Assembly (NCBI RefSeq): GCF_050389775.1 | Contig: NZ_CP177147.1 | Location: 1-64,000 of the forward strand | Direction: 5' to 3' | DNA from: Marinibacterium sp050389775 | Lineage (GTDB): Bacteria; Pseudomonadota; Alphaproteobacteria; Rhodobacterales; Rhodobacteraceae | DNA length: 64,000 bases | Part shown: positions 44,000 to 51,165 of the stretch, in pieces | Layout of the letters: every line of letters starts with the position of its first letter | Numbering within the stretch: position 1 is the first letter of the stretch | Translations under genes and position numbers: made by a program | Notes under the pieces: model-generated | The model's input: only the letters and a program-made list of their open reading frames with translations | What the model was told of the DNA's origin: nothing | Databases searched by the model: none

Positions 44000-44919
44000 G
44001 ACGCGTACCGGATGCGGGGGTCGAGGAAGGCATAGGCCACGTCGATGACGACCGATGCCAGCGCGACGATTGTGGCAAAGAACAGGATGAAACCCTGGAT
44101 CAGGGGATAGTCGCGGGCAAAGACGGCCTCGATGGCCAGCCGCCCGACCCCGTTCCAGGCAAAGACGTTTTCGACCACGATGGCCCCGCCCATGAGATAG
44201 GCGAATTGCAGGCCCAGCATCGACACCACCGGCACAAGGCCCGAGCGCAGCGCATGGCGGTAGAGCACGACGGATTTCGGCAGGCCCTTGGCCCGGGCGG
44301 TGCGCACGAAGTCCTGGTCGAAGATGTCGATCATGGCCGAACGCGTCAGGCGGGCCAGCACGGCGGCATTGGCCAGCCCCAGCGTCAGCGCCGGCAGGAT
44401 CAGCGAGCGCCAGTCGCCGCCCGCCACGGGAAGCCATTGCAATTGCAGGGCAAAGAGGAAGAGCAGCAGCAGGCCCAGCCAGAAATGCGGCATCGATACG
44501 CCGACGATGGCCAGCACCATGGCCCCCACATCGACCCAGGTGCCGCGCTTGTAGGCCGCCAGGAAACCCAGGCTCATGCCCACGACCACGGCAATGGCCA
44601 ACGAGGCCAGGGTCAGCGACAGGGTGGCCGGGAAGCGGGTCAGCAGGATGTCGAGCACCGGCTGATCGCCGACGATGGAATTGCCCAGGTCCCCCTGCAG
44701 CAAACGGCCGATATACATGACGTACTGGGTCCAGATCGGCTGATCCAGGCCCAGCCGCACGCGGATCGCCTCCAGCTCTTCGGGGGTGGTCTGGAAACTG
44801 CCGTACATGATGCGCACGGGGTCGCCCGGCACGAGGTGGATCAGGATCGTGACGGCGATGGTCGCGATCCAGATCGTGACCAATGCGGCCAGCAACCTTT
44901 GAACGATGAACTTGCCCAT
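43996..44919 (-). CDS. oligopeptide-type ABC transporter permease, DppB type
   Basis: A 307-residue inner-membrane permease with the usual DppB start MGKFIVQRLLAALVTIWIATIAVTILIHLVPGDPVRIMYG, the segment GDLGNSIVGDQPVLDILLTRFPATLSL, and the EAA loop FVRTARAKGLPKSVVLYRHALRSGLVPVV. It makes the pore with the DppC-type protein. It lies 70 bases after the binding-protein gene; that gap has a strong hairpin, so permease expression is probably lower than that of the receptor. Confidence 0.9.
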   Translation of the reverse strand: MGKFIVQRLLAALVTIWIATIAVTILIHLVPGDPVRIMYGSFQTTPEELEAIRVRLGLDQPIWTQYVMYIGRLLQGDLGNSIVGDQPVLDILLTRFPATLSLTLASLAIAVVVGMSLGFLAAYKRGTWVDVGAMVLAIVGVSMPHFWLGLLLLFLFALQLQWLPVAGGDWRSLILPALTLGLANAAVLARLTRSAMIDIFDQDFVRTARAKGLPKSVVLYRHALRSGLVPVVSMLGLQFAYLMGGAIVVENVFAWNGVGRLAIEAVFARDYPLIQGFILFFATIVALASVVIDVAYAFLDPRIRYAS

Positions 44920-44945
44920 GGGGCTCCCTTCCGGCGGAATACGGG

Positions 44946-44978
44946 GCCGGCGCAGCGCCCGGGGGCGGATGCGCCGGC
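44946..44978 (-). terminator. hairpin between binding-protein and permease genes of the RpiR-linked operon
   Basis: GCCGGCGCA (44946-44954) and TGCGCCGGC (44970-44978) form a 9-base stem around a GC-rich 15-base loop, 11 bases past the binding-protein stop. No U tract follows. Confidence 0.4.
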
Positions 44979-44989
44979 AGATGGACCTG

Positions 44990-46564
44990 TCAGCCGTCGC
45001 TGAGGGTCACGTTCTGGAAGTTGGGATGCAGGAACGGCCCGACCTGAAAGCCCTCGACCTCGGGGCGCACGGCAAAGACCCATTCCCAGCCGGGCGTGTA
45101 CAGCCCGACGTGCACGGCGTTTTCCATCAGGTACTTGATGACCGCCTGGACCTTTTCCAGCCGCGCTTCGGGCTCGATCGTGGTGCGGGTTTCTTCCAGC
45201 ATGGCATCCAGTTCGGCGTTCTGGAACCCGGAATAGGCCCCCGGCGAATGCCACAGCTGGTAGAGAATGTCGGGGTCGTACCAGGACCAGGTCATCATGT
45301 CGAAGGTGCCGGGCGTCGACGGATCGGTGATCTCGTTCTGCTCCTTCACCCGGGCATTCATCGTGCCGATGTCCATGATCTCGATCGCCGCCTTGATGCC
45401 GACCTGGGCCAGCTGGGCCTGGAAGATCTCGGCCAGCTTGTGACGGTTGCCCCCGGTCCAGACGAACATCGTGGTTTCCAGCGGGTTCGACGGGCCATAG
45501 CCCATTTCCTCAAGCAGGGCCGTGGCCTTTTCGGGGTTGTACTCGTACCCGTATTGCTTGCAGAACTCCTGGTCGTTGCCGAACACGCCACGGGCGATCG
45601 GGCACCATTCGCGCTGGCTCAGCCCGCCGTAGATGATGTCGATGGCCATCTGGGCATCGGTGGCATAGGCCACGGCCTGGCGGGCGCGGATGTCGTCGAA
45701 GGGCGGGCGCGACACGGTGAATTCCCAGAACACGTTCTGGCCGGTATTGTCGGCCACCACGATGTCCAGGTCGCCGGCCGCCTTGATCGCCTCGACATCG
45801 TCGAAGGGCGGTTCGGCGATATGCACCTCACCGGTGCGCAGCGCGGCCAGGCGGGTCTGCGGCTCGGGCACGGTGCGGATGATCAGCCTGTCGAATTGCG
45901 GCGGGCCGTCATTGGCCACGGGTTCGCCCCAGTTGACGTATTCGGGGTTGGTATCCAGCACGATCTCGTCACCCTTGACCCATTCGACCAGGCTGAACGG
46001 CCCGGTGCCGATGGCGGTGGACGATCCGAAGGTCTCGGCCGTGTTGGTGTCGCAGATCATCGACGAGAAACTGTCGGCCAGGAACGGCAGGAAGGCGCCA
46101 AAGGTGCTGCCCAGGGTGACGGTGACGGTCAGCGGGTCGACCACGGTGACATCGGTGATCGGCCCCCAGCTGGTGCGTGTCAGGCTGGGCGTGTCGCCAA
46201 AGGCCCGGTCGATGGTGAACTTGACGTCGTTGGCGTCAAAGGCCGACCCGTCGTGGCACGTGATGCCGTCGTTCAGGGTGAAGGTGTATTGCAGCCCGTC
46301 GTCGCTGACCTCCCATGATTTCGCCATGTTCGGGCCGGGCGTGCCCTCCATGTCGAAGGCCAGCAGCGTGTCATAGATCTGGTCCCAGACCTGCATCGAC
46401 AGCGTGCTGGTCGCGCGGTGGGGGTCCAGGCTGGAAATGTCGCCGTAGCGCGCCCAGACCAGTTCCTGCGCCCCGGCCCCGCCGGCTGCCAGGCCCAGCG
46501 GCCCGGCCAGCGCGGCGCCCAGCATCGCCGGCCGCCAGAATCTTTCCAAGTGTCTTCCGTCCAT
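44990..46564 (-). CDS. ABC transporter substrate-binding protein (SBP_bac_5)
   Basis: A 524-residue periplasmic binding protein. A signal peptide with RFWRP before the hydrophobic stretch ends near GGAGAQ at about residue 32. Family marks are ARYGDISSLDPHRATSTLSMQVWDQIYDTLLAFD, YTFTLNDGITCHDGSAFDANDVKFTIDRA, STAIGTGPFSLVEWVKGD and FDDIRARQAVAYATDAQMAID. It feeds the DppBC-type permease. GGAGG ten bases before the ATG at 46564 is the reason for choosing this start over the ATG at 46579, five codons upstream. It lies downstream of the RpiR gene in the same direction. Confidence 0.9.
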   Translation of the reverse strand: MDGRHLERFWRPAMLGAALAGPLGLAAGGAGAQELVWARYGDISSLDPHRATSTLSMQVWDQIYDTLLAFDMEGTPGPNMAKSWEVSDDGLQYTFTLNDGITCHDGSAFDANDVKFTIDRAFGDTPSLTRTSWGPITDVTVVDPLTVTVTLGSTFGAFLPFLADSFSSMICDTNTAETFGSSTAIGTGPFSLVEWVKGDEIVLDTNPEYVNWGEPVANDGPPQFDRLIIRTVPEPQTRLAALRTGEVHIAEPPFDDVEAIKAAGDLDIVVADNTGQNVFWEFTVSRPPFDDIRARQAVAYATDAQMAIDIIYGGLSQREWCPIARGVFGNDQEFCKQYGYEYNPEKATALLEEMGYGPSNPLETTMFVWTGGNRHKLAEIFQAQLAQVGIKAAIEIMDIGTMNARVKEQNEITDPSTPGTFDMMTWSWYDPDILYQLWHSPGAYSGFQNAELDAMLEETRTTIEPEARLEKVQAVIKYLMENAVHVGLYTPGWEWVFAVRPEVEGFQVGPFLHPNFQNVTLSDG

Positions 46565-46670
46565 TCCAAACGCCTCCATGAGCTTGGGTCGCGATGCCTC
46601 GGCCGAGGCACGACTGACGAAAAGGCTGGGCGGGCGACGGGCCACCAGACAAGAGAAAAGTTCACAAATG

Positions 46671-46690
46671 ATTTCTAGAATTTCAGAAAT
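46671..46690. promoter_or_regulatory. candidate RpiR operator upstream of the binding-protein gene
   Basis: ATTTCT-N8-AGAAAT at 46671-46690 is an inverted repeat with TTCTAGAA (46673-46680) inside and AAATGAT repeated on both sides. It stands out as AT-rich in a GC-rich gap of 178 bases between the RpiR gene and the operon. RpiR proteins often bind such GAAA/TTTC dyads; binding is inferred. Confidence 0.45.
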
Positions 46691-46742
46691 GATGCTTTCT
46701 GCAGGGCGGCATTCGCCCCAAGCTTTCAGCTGTGAAATCGGC

Positions 46743-47597
46743 TCACTCGGGTCTGCCGCTTTCTTCAGCCCATTGCGAATGGATCGACTCGATATGGCGC
46801 AGCCGGGCCACTGCCGAATCACCGGTTTCCGAGGCGACCCGGGCGCAGAGATAGGTCACCAGGCTGACCGGAGCGGTCATCGAGCCGAACAGCGTCGGGC
46901 CTTCGCGCCGGCCGCGCAGGATGACATCGGCCCCGCGCTTGTCGCCGGCGGCCAGCGAATTGGTGACCAGGATGATCCGCGCGCCCGCCCGGCGCGACGA
47001 GCCGATGACATTGCGCAATTCGCTGCTGCGCCGGCCGACGCCGAAGGCGAGGACCGTGTCGGCCGGCTTGATCGAGGCAAATTCCTCGGGCACGGGAAAG
47101 CCGCTGAGCGGGATCATGCGGATGTCGGGAAAGACCTTGATCAGCATCGCCCGGGCAAAGAGCGCCAGGGGGTAATCCTCGCCGAAGCCCACGACCCAGA
47201 GCTTGGCGGCCGAACACAGCAACCGCACGGCTTCGGTGACCTGGTCGGCGGGCAGGGCCTCGAACGAGCGGACCAGGTGCTTGACCTCGGCATCCAGGTA
47301 TTCGCCGGGCGACAGGGTGCCGCCGGCCAGGGCCGGCACCTGGGGCGCGGCGGGTTCGGCAGCCCGGGCCTCGCGCACCTCCCGCTGGGCCTCGCGGTAG
47401 CCGGCATAGCCCAGCCGGCGGAACAGCCGCGCGGCGGTGGCCTTGGACACCCCGGCCTGGTCGGCCAGGTCGGCGGCGGTGAACTGGCCGACGACCTCGA
47501 CATCCTCAAGCAGCAGGTCGGCCAGCTTGCGCTCGCCTCGGGGCATGTCGTCATAGGCGGTCAGCAGGCGCTGCGCGATGTGGGAGGTGCTGTGCAT
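46743..47597 (-). CDS. MurR/RpiR family transcriptional regulator
   Basis: A 284-residue regulator. Residues 1 to 75 form the HTH_6 domain (AYDDMPRGERKLADLLLEDVEVVGQFTAADLADQAGVSKATAARLFRRLGYAGYREAQREVREAR) and residues 115 to 250 a SIS domain (LWVVGFGEDYPLALFARAMLIKVFPDIRMIP, FGVGRRSSELRNVIGSSRRAGARIILVTNS). SIS domains usually bind phosphosugars, but many RpiR proteins beside peptide-type ABC operons have other ligands. It is upstream of and in line with the binding-protein gene, so it likely controls that operon. The ATG at 47597 has GGGAGG upstream. Confidence 0.9.
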   Translation of the reverse strand: MHSTSHIAQRLLTAYDDMPRGERKLADLLLEDVEVVGQFTAADLADQAGVSKATAARLFRRLGYAGYREAQREVREARAAEPAAPQVPALAGGTLSPGEYLDAEVKHLVRSFEALPADQVTEAVRLLCSAAKLWVVGFGEDYPLALFARAMLIKVFPDIRMIPLSGFPVPEEFASIKPADTVLAFGVGRRSSELRNVIGSSRRAGARIILVTNSLAAGDKRGADVILRGRREGPTLFGSMTAPVSLVTYLCARVASETGDSAVARLRHIESIHSQWAEESGRPE

Positions 47598-47644
47598 GGG
47601 GCCCCGTTCCGTGGTCGCCGGTGGCGGATTGGCCCGCAGCCTAG

Positions 47645-47661
47645 CCCCGCGCCGCGCGGGG
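47645..47661 (-). terminator. possible terminator hairpin after the iron operon
   Basis: CCCCGCG-CCG-CGCGGGG at 47645-47661 lies 31 bases past the methyltransferase stop. The stem is 7 bases and lacks a U tract. Confidence 0.3.
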
Positions 47662-47691
47662 GTCCACGCCCGGGGTCACACGGCCCGGGGA

Positions 47692-48339
47692 TCAGGTCAG
47701 CCGCACCGAATGGCTCATCCCGCCCTTGCCGAATTGCATCACCGTGGTGACATAGCCACCGCCGGACGCGCTGACCGCCTTGATGAAATCGGTCTCGCGG
47801 TCCAGCGGGATGTTGTCGGCAATGACCACCGACCCCTTGCGCAGACGCGGTTCCAGCAGGCGCAGGACGGGCAGGTACAGGTCCTTGGCCCCGTCGAGGA
47901 ACAGCAGGTCGATGTCCGGCCCGTCACCGGCCAGCGTGTCCAGCGCGTCGCCCTGCAGGATCTCGGCGGTCAGCCCGGCGTCGCCCAGGTTGGCCCGGGC
48001 CTTGTCGGCCTTGGGCGCGTGGAATTCCGTGCCGGTGACACGCCCGCCTGTCTCGGCCGCAGCCGCGGCCAGGTAGATCGTGGAAATCCCGAAGGAGCTG
48101 CCGAACTCGACGATCTCGCGCGCGCCGGTGGCCAGCACGACGCCATAGAGCCAGCGGCCCTGGTCCGGCCCGATGGCCAGGTAGGCCGTGCGGTGGCGGT
48201 CGGACGTGCGGAAATCGACGGGCGCGGTCCCTGAGGCGGTGCGGTTGGCGGCGCGGCCCCGTTCGGCCCGCTGGGCTCGGGCGGCGGCATGTTCGCGGTC
48301 GAGAACGGCGGCAACCGCCGGGGCATCGAGATGGGTCAT
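47692..48339 (-). CDS. class I SAM-dependent O-methyltransferase
   Basis: A 215-residue SAM-dependent methyltransferase of the caffeoyl-CoA/catechol O-methyltransferase type. Motif I is IVEFGSSFGISTIYLAAAAAE, the acidic loop is TGTEFHAPKADKARANL, and the metal/active-site segment is DLLFLDGAKDLYLPVLRLLEPRLRKGSVVIADNI. Such enzymes methylate a catechol or similar hydroxyl. The gene is 12 bases after hmuV and clearly in the iron operon, where a catecholate substrate such as a siderophore product would make sense; that is inference. Methyltransferases are not a standard part of heme uptake operons. Confidence 0.85.
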   Translation of the reverse strand: MTHLDAPAVAAVLDREHAAARAQRAERGRAANRTASGTAPVDFRTSDRHRTAYLAIGPDQGRWLYGVVLATGAREIVEFGSSFGISTIYLAAAAAETGGRVTGTEFHAPKADKARANLGDAGLTAEILQGDALDTLAGDGPDIDLLFLDGAKDLYLPVLRLLEPRLRKGSVVIADNIPLDRETDFIKAVSASGGGYVTTVMQFGKGGMSHSVRLT

Positions 48340-48351
48340 GGCAAGGGTCCT

Positions 48352-49104
48352 TCAAGTGGTGAGAACGACGGGGCACCCGCGTTCGGGATGGGTCAGGATG
48401 CAGACGGGCTGGCGATAGACCGCCTCGATCCGCGCGGCGGTCAGAACCTCCCAGGGCGACCCGGCCGCAACGATGGCCGCGTTTTCCATCAGCACCACGG
48501 TGTCGGCATAGGCCGCCGCGAGGTTGAGGTCATGCAGAACGGCCAGCACCGTCGCGCCTCCGGTGGCAAGGGAACGCGCACCGGCCAGCACCCGTTCCTG
48601 GTGGCGCAGGTCCAGCGCGGCGGTGGGTTCGTCCAGCAGGACCACGGGCGTGTCCTGGACCAGAACGCGGGCAAAGGTCGTCCGGGCCTGCTCGCCGCCC
48701 GACAGGGTCTGGGCGTCGCGCCAGGCCATGTGGGTGATCTCGGCCTGGCCCATGGCCGCGTCCACGGCCCGGGCATCGTCGTCCGGGGGCAGGTCGCGAA
48801 AGGCCCGGCCCATCTCGACCACTTCCTGAACCATGTAGCCAAAGCGGATGTCCGAGCCCTGGGGAAAGACCGAGCGCAGCTGGGCCAGCGCGCGCACGCC
48901 GAGCCGGTCGAGCGGCTGGCCACCCAGGGTGACGCGGCCCCGGTCGGGGGCCAGGTCGCCGGCGATGACCGACAGCAGGGTCGACTTGCCCGCGCCGTTC
49001 GGCCCGACAAGGGCGGTCAGGCTACCCGGCGCGCAATGCAGCGAGACATCGTCGAGCAACAGCTTGCCCTCGATGCCGAGCGAGACGTGTTCAACCCCGA
49101 TCAT
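48352..49104 (-). CDS. hmuV: heme/iron ABC transporter ATP-binding protein HmuV
   Basis: A 250-residue ABC ATPase of the HmuV/FecE-type family. Walker A is GPNGAGKS at residues 34 to 41, the signature is LSGGEQAR, Walker B ends LLDEPTAALD, and the switch is VLHDLNLAAAYAD. The LDRLGVRALAQLRSVFPQGSDIRFGYMVQEVVEMGR segment and ERGCPVV near the C terminus fit HmuV. It powers the HmuU permease. The ATG at 49104 overlaps the hmuU stop as ATGA. Heme and ferric-siderophore ATPases are close, so the substrate call rests on the whole operon. Confidence 0.88.
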   Translation of the reverse strand: MIGVEHVSLGIEGKLLLDDVSLHCAPGSLTALVGPNGAGKSTLLSVIAGDLAPDRGRVTLGGQPLDRLGVRALAQLRSVFPQGSDIRFGYMVQEVVEMGRAFRDLPPDDDARAVDAAMGQAEITHMAWRDAQTLSGGEQARTTFARVLVQDTPVVLLDEPTAALDLRHQERVLAGARSLATGGATVLAVLHDLNLAAAYADTVVLMENAAIVAAGSPWEVLTAARIEAVYRQPVCILTHPERGCPVVLTT

Positions 49105-50168
49105 GCGCCGCGCAGGCCGAACCGGCGGCCCTTCCAGATCATCCATAGGAAAAACGGCCCGCCGAGCGAGCCCATGATGACACCGATGGGCACTTCGTTG
49201 GGCGGGTCCAGCGTGCGCCCGGCGATATCGGCCAGCATCACCAGCAACCCGCCGCCAAGCGCCGAAAACGGGATCAGCCGCCGGTGGCCCGGCCCGATCA
49301 TCAGGCGGAAGAGATGCGGCACGACAAGGCCGACAAAGCCGATGGTGCCGTTGAACGACACCGCCGCGGCGACCAGCAGGGCGGTGACGAAGATCAGCTT
49401 GCGCCGCAGCGCGCGCACGTCGACGCCCAGGTGCCGGGCCTGCCGTTCGCCAAGCGCCAGCAGGTCGAGCGGCCGGGCCCAGACCATCAGCAGGGTGATG
49501 CCCACGACCGTCGGGATCACGGTGATGCCCACCGTCAGCCAGCGCGCCGAGGACAGCGAGCCCATCGACCAGAACATGAGGCTTTGCAATTGCTCGGCCG
49601 TGGCCAGATAGGTCAGGTATCCGGCAAAGGCCCCGCCGATGGCGTTGACCGCGATACCGACAAGCAGCAGGCGCGAACTGTCAGTGCCTCCGCGCCCGGG
49701 CCGGGCCAGCGCATAGATCAGGAAGGTCGTGCCCACCCCGGCCAGGAAAGCCCCGACCGGCAGGGTCCAGATGCCGAAGGTCGAGATCTGCAGCACCACG
49801 ACGACAATCGCCCCCAGCGAGGCGCCCGACGACACGCCGACGATGCCCGGATCGGCCAGCGGGTTGCCAAAGAGCCCCTGCATCGCCGCGCCGCAGGTGG
49901 CCAGGCTGGCGCCCACGAGGATGGCCGTGATGCTGCGGGCCAGCCGCAGGTCCCAGACCACGGCGGCATTCAGGGCCTCGTCGCGGGTCAGCGGCGCATC
50001 GCCCAGGCGCGCGGCCAGGGCGTGCAGCACGTCTGACAGGCTCAGGGGCACGGCGCCGACCGCAATGGACGACACCAGCACGACGACAAAGGCCACGACC
50101 AGCAGCAGCGCGATCACCGGCACCGGATCCGCGGGCCGGCGCAGGGGCGGATGGGGCTGCGCGGTCAT
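49101..50168 (-). CDS. hmuU: heme/iron ABC transporter permease HmuU (FecCD family)
   Basis: A 355-residue FecCD-family permease with about ten membrane segments. Marks are LTRDEALNAAVVWDLRLARSITAILVGASLATCGAAMQGLFGNPLADPGIVGVSSGASLGAIVVVV, MFWSMGSLSSARW, ARHLGVDVRALRR and FVGLVVPHLFRLMIGPGHRRLIP. These features fit both heme and siderophore systems. It forms the inner-membrane channel for the ligand handed over by HmuT. It overlaps the hmuT stop (ATGA) at its start and the hmuV start at its end, so the three genes are translated together. Confidence 0.9.
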   Translation of the reverse strand: MTAQPHPPLRRPADPVPVIALLLVVAFVVVLVSSIAVGAVPLSLSDVLHALAARLGDAPLTRDEALNAAVVWDLRLARSITAILVGASLATCGAAMQGLFGNPLADPGIVGVSSGASLGAIVVVVLQISTFGIWTLPVGAFLAGVGTTFLIYALARPGRGGTDSSRLLLVGIAVNAIGGAFAGYLTYLATAEQLQSLMFWSMGSLSSARWLTVGITVIPTVVGITLLMVWARPLDLLALGERQARHLGVDVRALRRKLIFVTALLVAAAVSFNGTIGFVGLVVPHLFRLMIGPGHRRLIPFSALGGGLLVMLADIAGRTLDPPNEVPIGVIMGSLGGPFFLWMIWKGRRFGLRGA

Positions 50169-51100
50169 GGCCGGTCGTCGATTCCGGCCAGCGCCCGGGC
50201 CAGGGCCAGCGCGGCAATCCCCGACGAGGCCGCATCGTCGCGCAGGTGCAGCTGGCGCATGACGATGATCCGCCGGTCCTGCCCGGCGGGGGTGAACGCC
50301 ACGCCGGGATAATCCTGCCAGAACCCGTCAAGGTCACCGAAGGCCGGCAATTCGCTGTCGGCCACCAGGATCACGTCGGGCGCCATCGTGATGATGCCCT
50401 CGGGCGTGACCGAGCGATAGCGGTCCATGCCGATCACCGCGGCGGCATTGATCGCGCCCACCCGTTCGATCAGGTTGTGCACCCCGGTGCCCGCCCCGCC
50501 AACGGTGAAATTGCCGCCCGCGCCCTGTTTCGACGCATGGATGATGCGCAGCGGTTCGGCCCGCTCGGGCCGCAGCGCCGCCGCCCGGGCATAATCGGCC
50601 TCGATCGCCGCGACCAGCGCGGCGCCCCGGTCGTCCAGCCCCAGCCGCGCGGCCAAGCGGCGGACCTTGTCCGTGGCCGGCAGGCTGCGGTCGATCAGCA
50701 CCGTGTCGATGCCCAGCTCTTCGAGCCCCGCGCGCAGGGTGTCGAACCGCACGTTCGACGCGATGACAAGGCCCGGGCGCATGGCCACGATGCCTTCGAC
50801 CCCGGCCCATTCGCGCACCTGGTGCGGCGTGTCACCGATCCCGGGCAGGTCGATATCGGCCGGACGCGCCAGGATACGGTCGGCCGCGCCAAGCGCCACG
50901 GCGATCTCGACCAGGTCAGCGCCCAGCAACACGATGTCACGTGCCCCCCCGGCGGCATCCGACGGCGCGAAGAGCGGCGGATAGGCGGGCACATCGGTGG
51001 CATCAATGGCCTGGGCCCCGGCCGGCAGGACGCCGGCCGCAAGCCACAGGCAAAGGGCAAGCCCAAGGGCCAATGTCCGAAGGACGGGCGGGCGGTTCAT
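50165..51100 (-). CDS. hmuT: heme/iron ABC transporter substrate-binding protein HmuT
   Basis: A 311-residue periplasmic binding protein. A signal peptide ends near residue 30 (GAQA). HmuT-type marks are DIVLLGADLVEIAVALGAADRILARP, VREWAGVEGIVAMRPGLVIAS, SKQGAGGNFTVGGAGTGVHNLIERVGAINAA and YRSVTPEGIITMAPDVILVADS. It accepts heme or another ferric complex from the outer-membrane receptor and delivers it to HmuU. It lies 65 bases after the receptor gene. The glycine-rich HmuT loop supports heme, while the receptor type points to catecholates, so the ligand stays open. Confidence 0.87.
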   Translation of the reverse strand: MNRPPVLRTLALGLALCLWLAAGVLPAGAQAIDATDVPAYPPLFAPSDAAGGARDIVLLGADLVEIAVALGAADRILARPADIDLPGIGDTPHQVREWAGVEGIVAMRPGLVIASNVRFDTLRAGLEELGIDTVLIDRSLPATDKVRRLAARLGLDDRGAALVAAIEADYARAAALRPERAEPLRIIHASKQGAGGNFTVGGAGTGVHNLIERVGAINAAAVIGMDRYRSVTPEGIITMAPDVILVADSELPAFGDLDGFWQDYPGVAFTPAGQDRRIIVMRQLHLRDDAASSGIAALALARALAGIDDRP

Positions 51101-51165
51101 CTGGCTGTCTCCTGTTGGATGGCACGGGATGACGCGGGATGGCTGCGATTTGGCTGGGGCATGGC

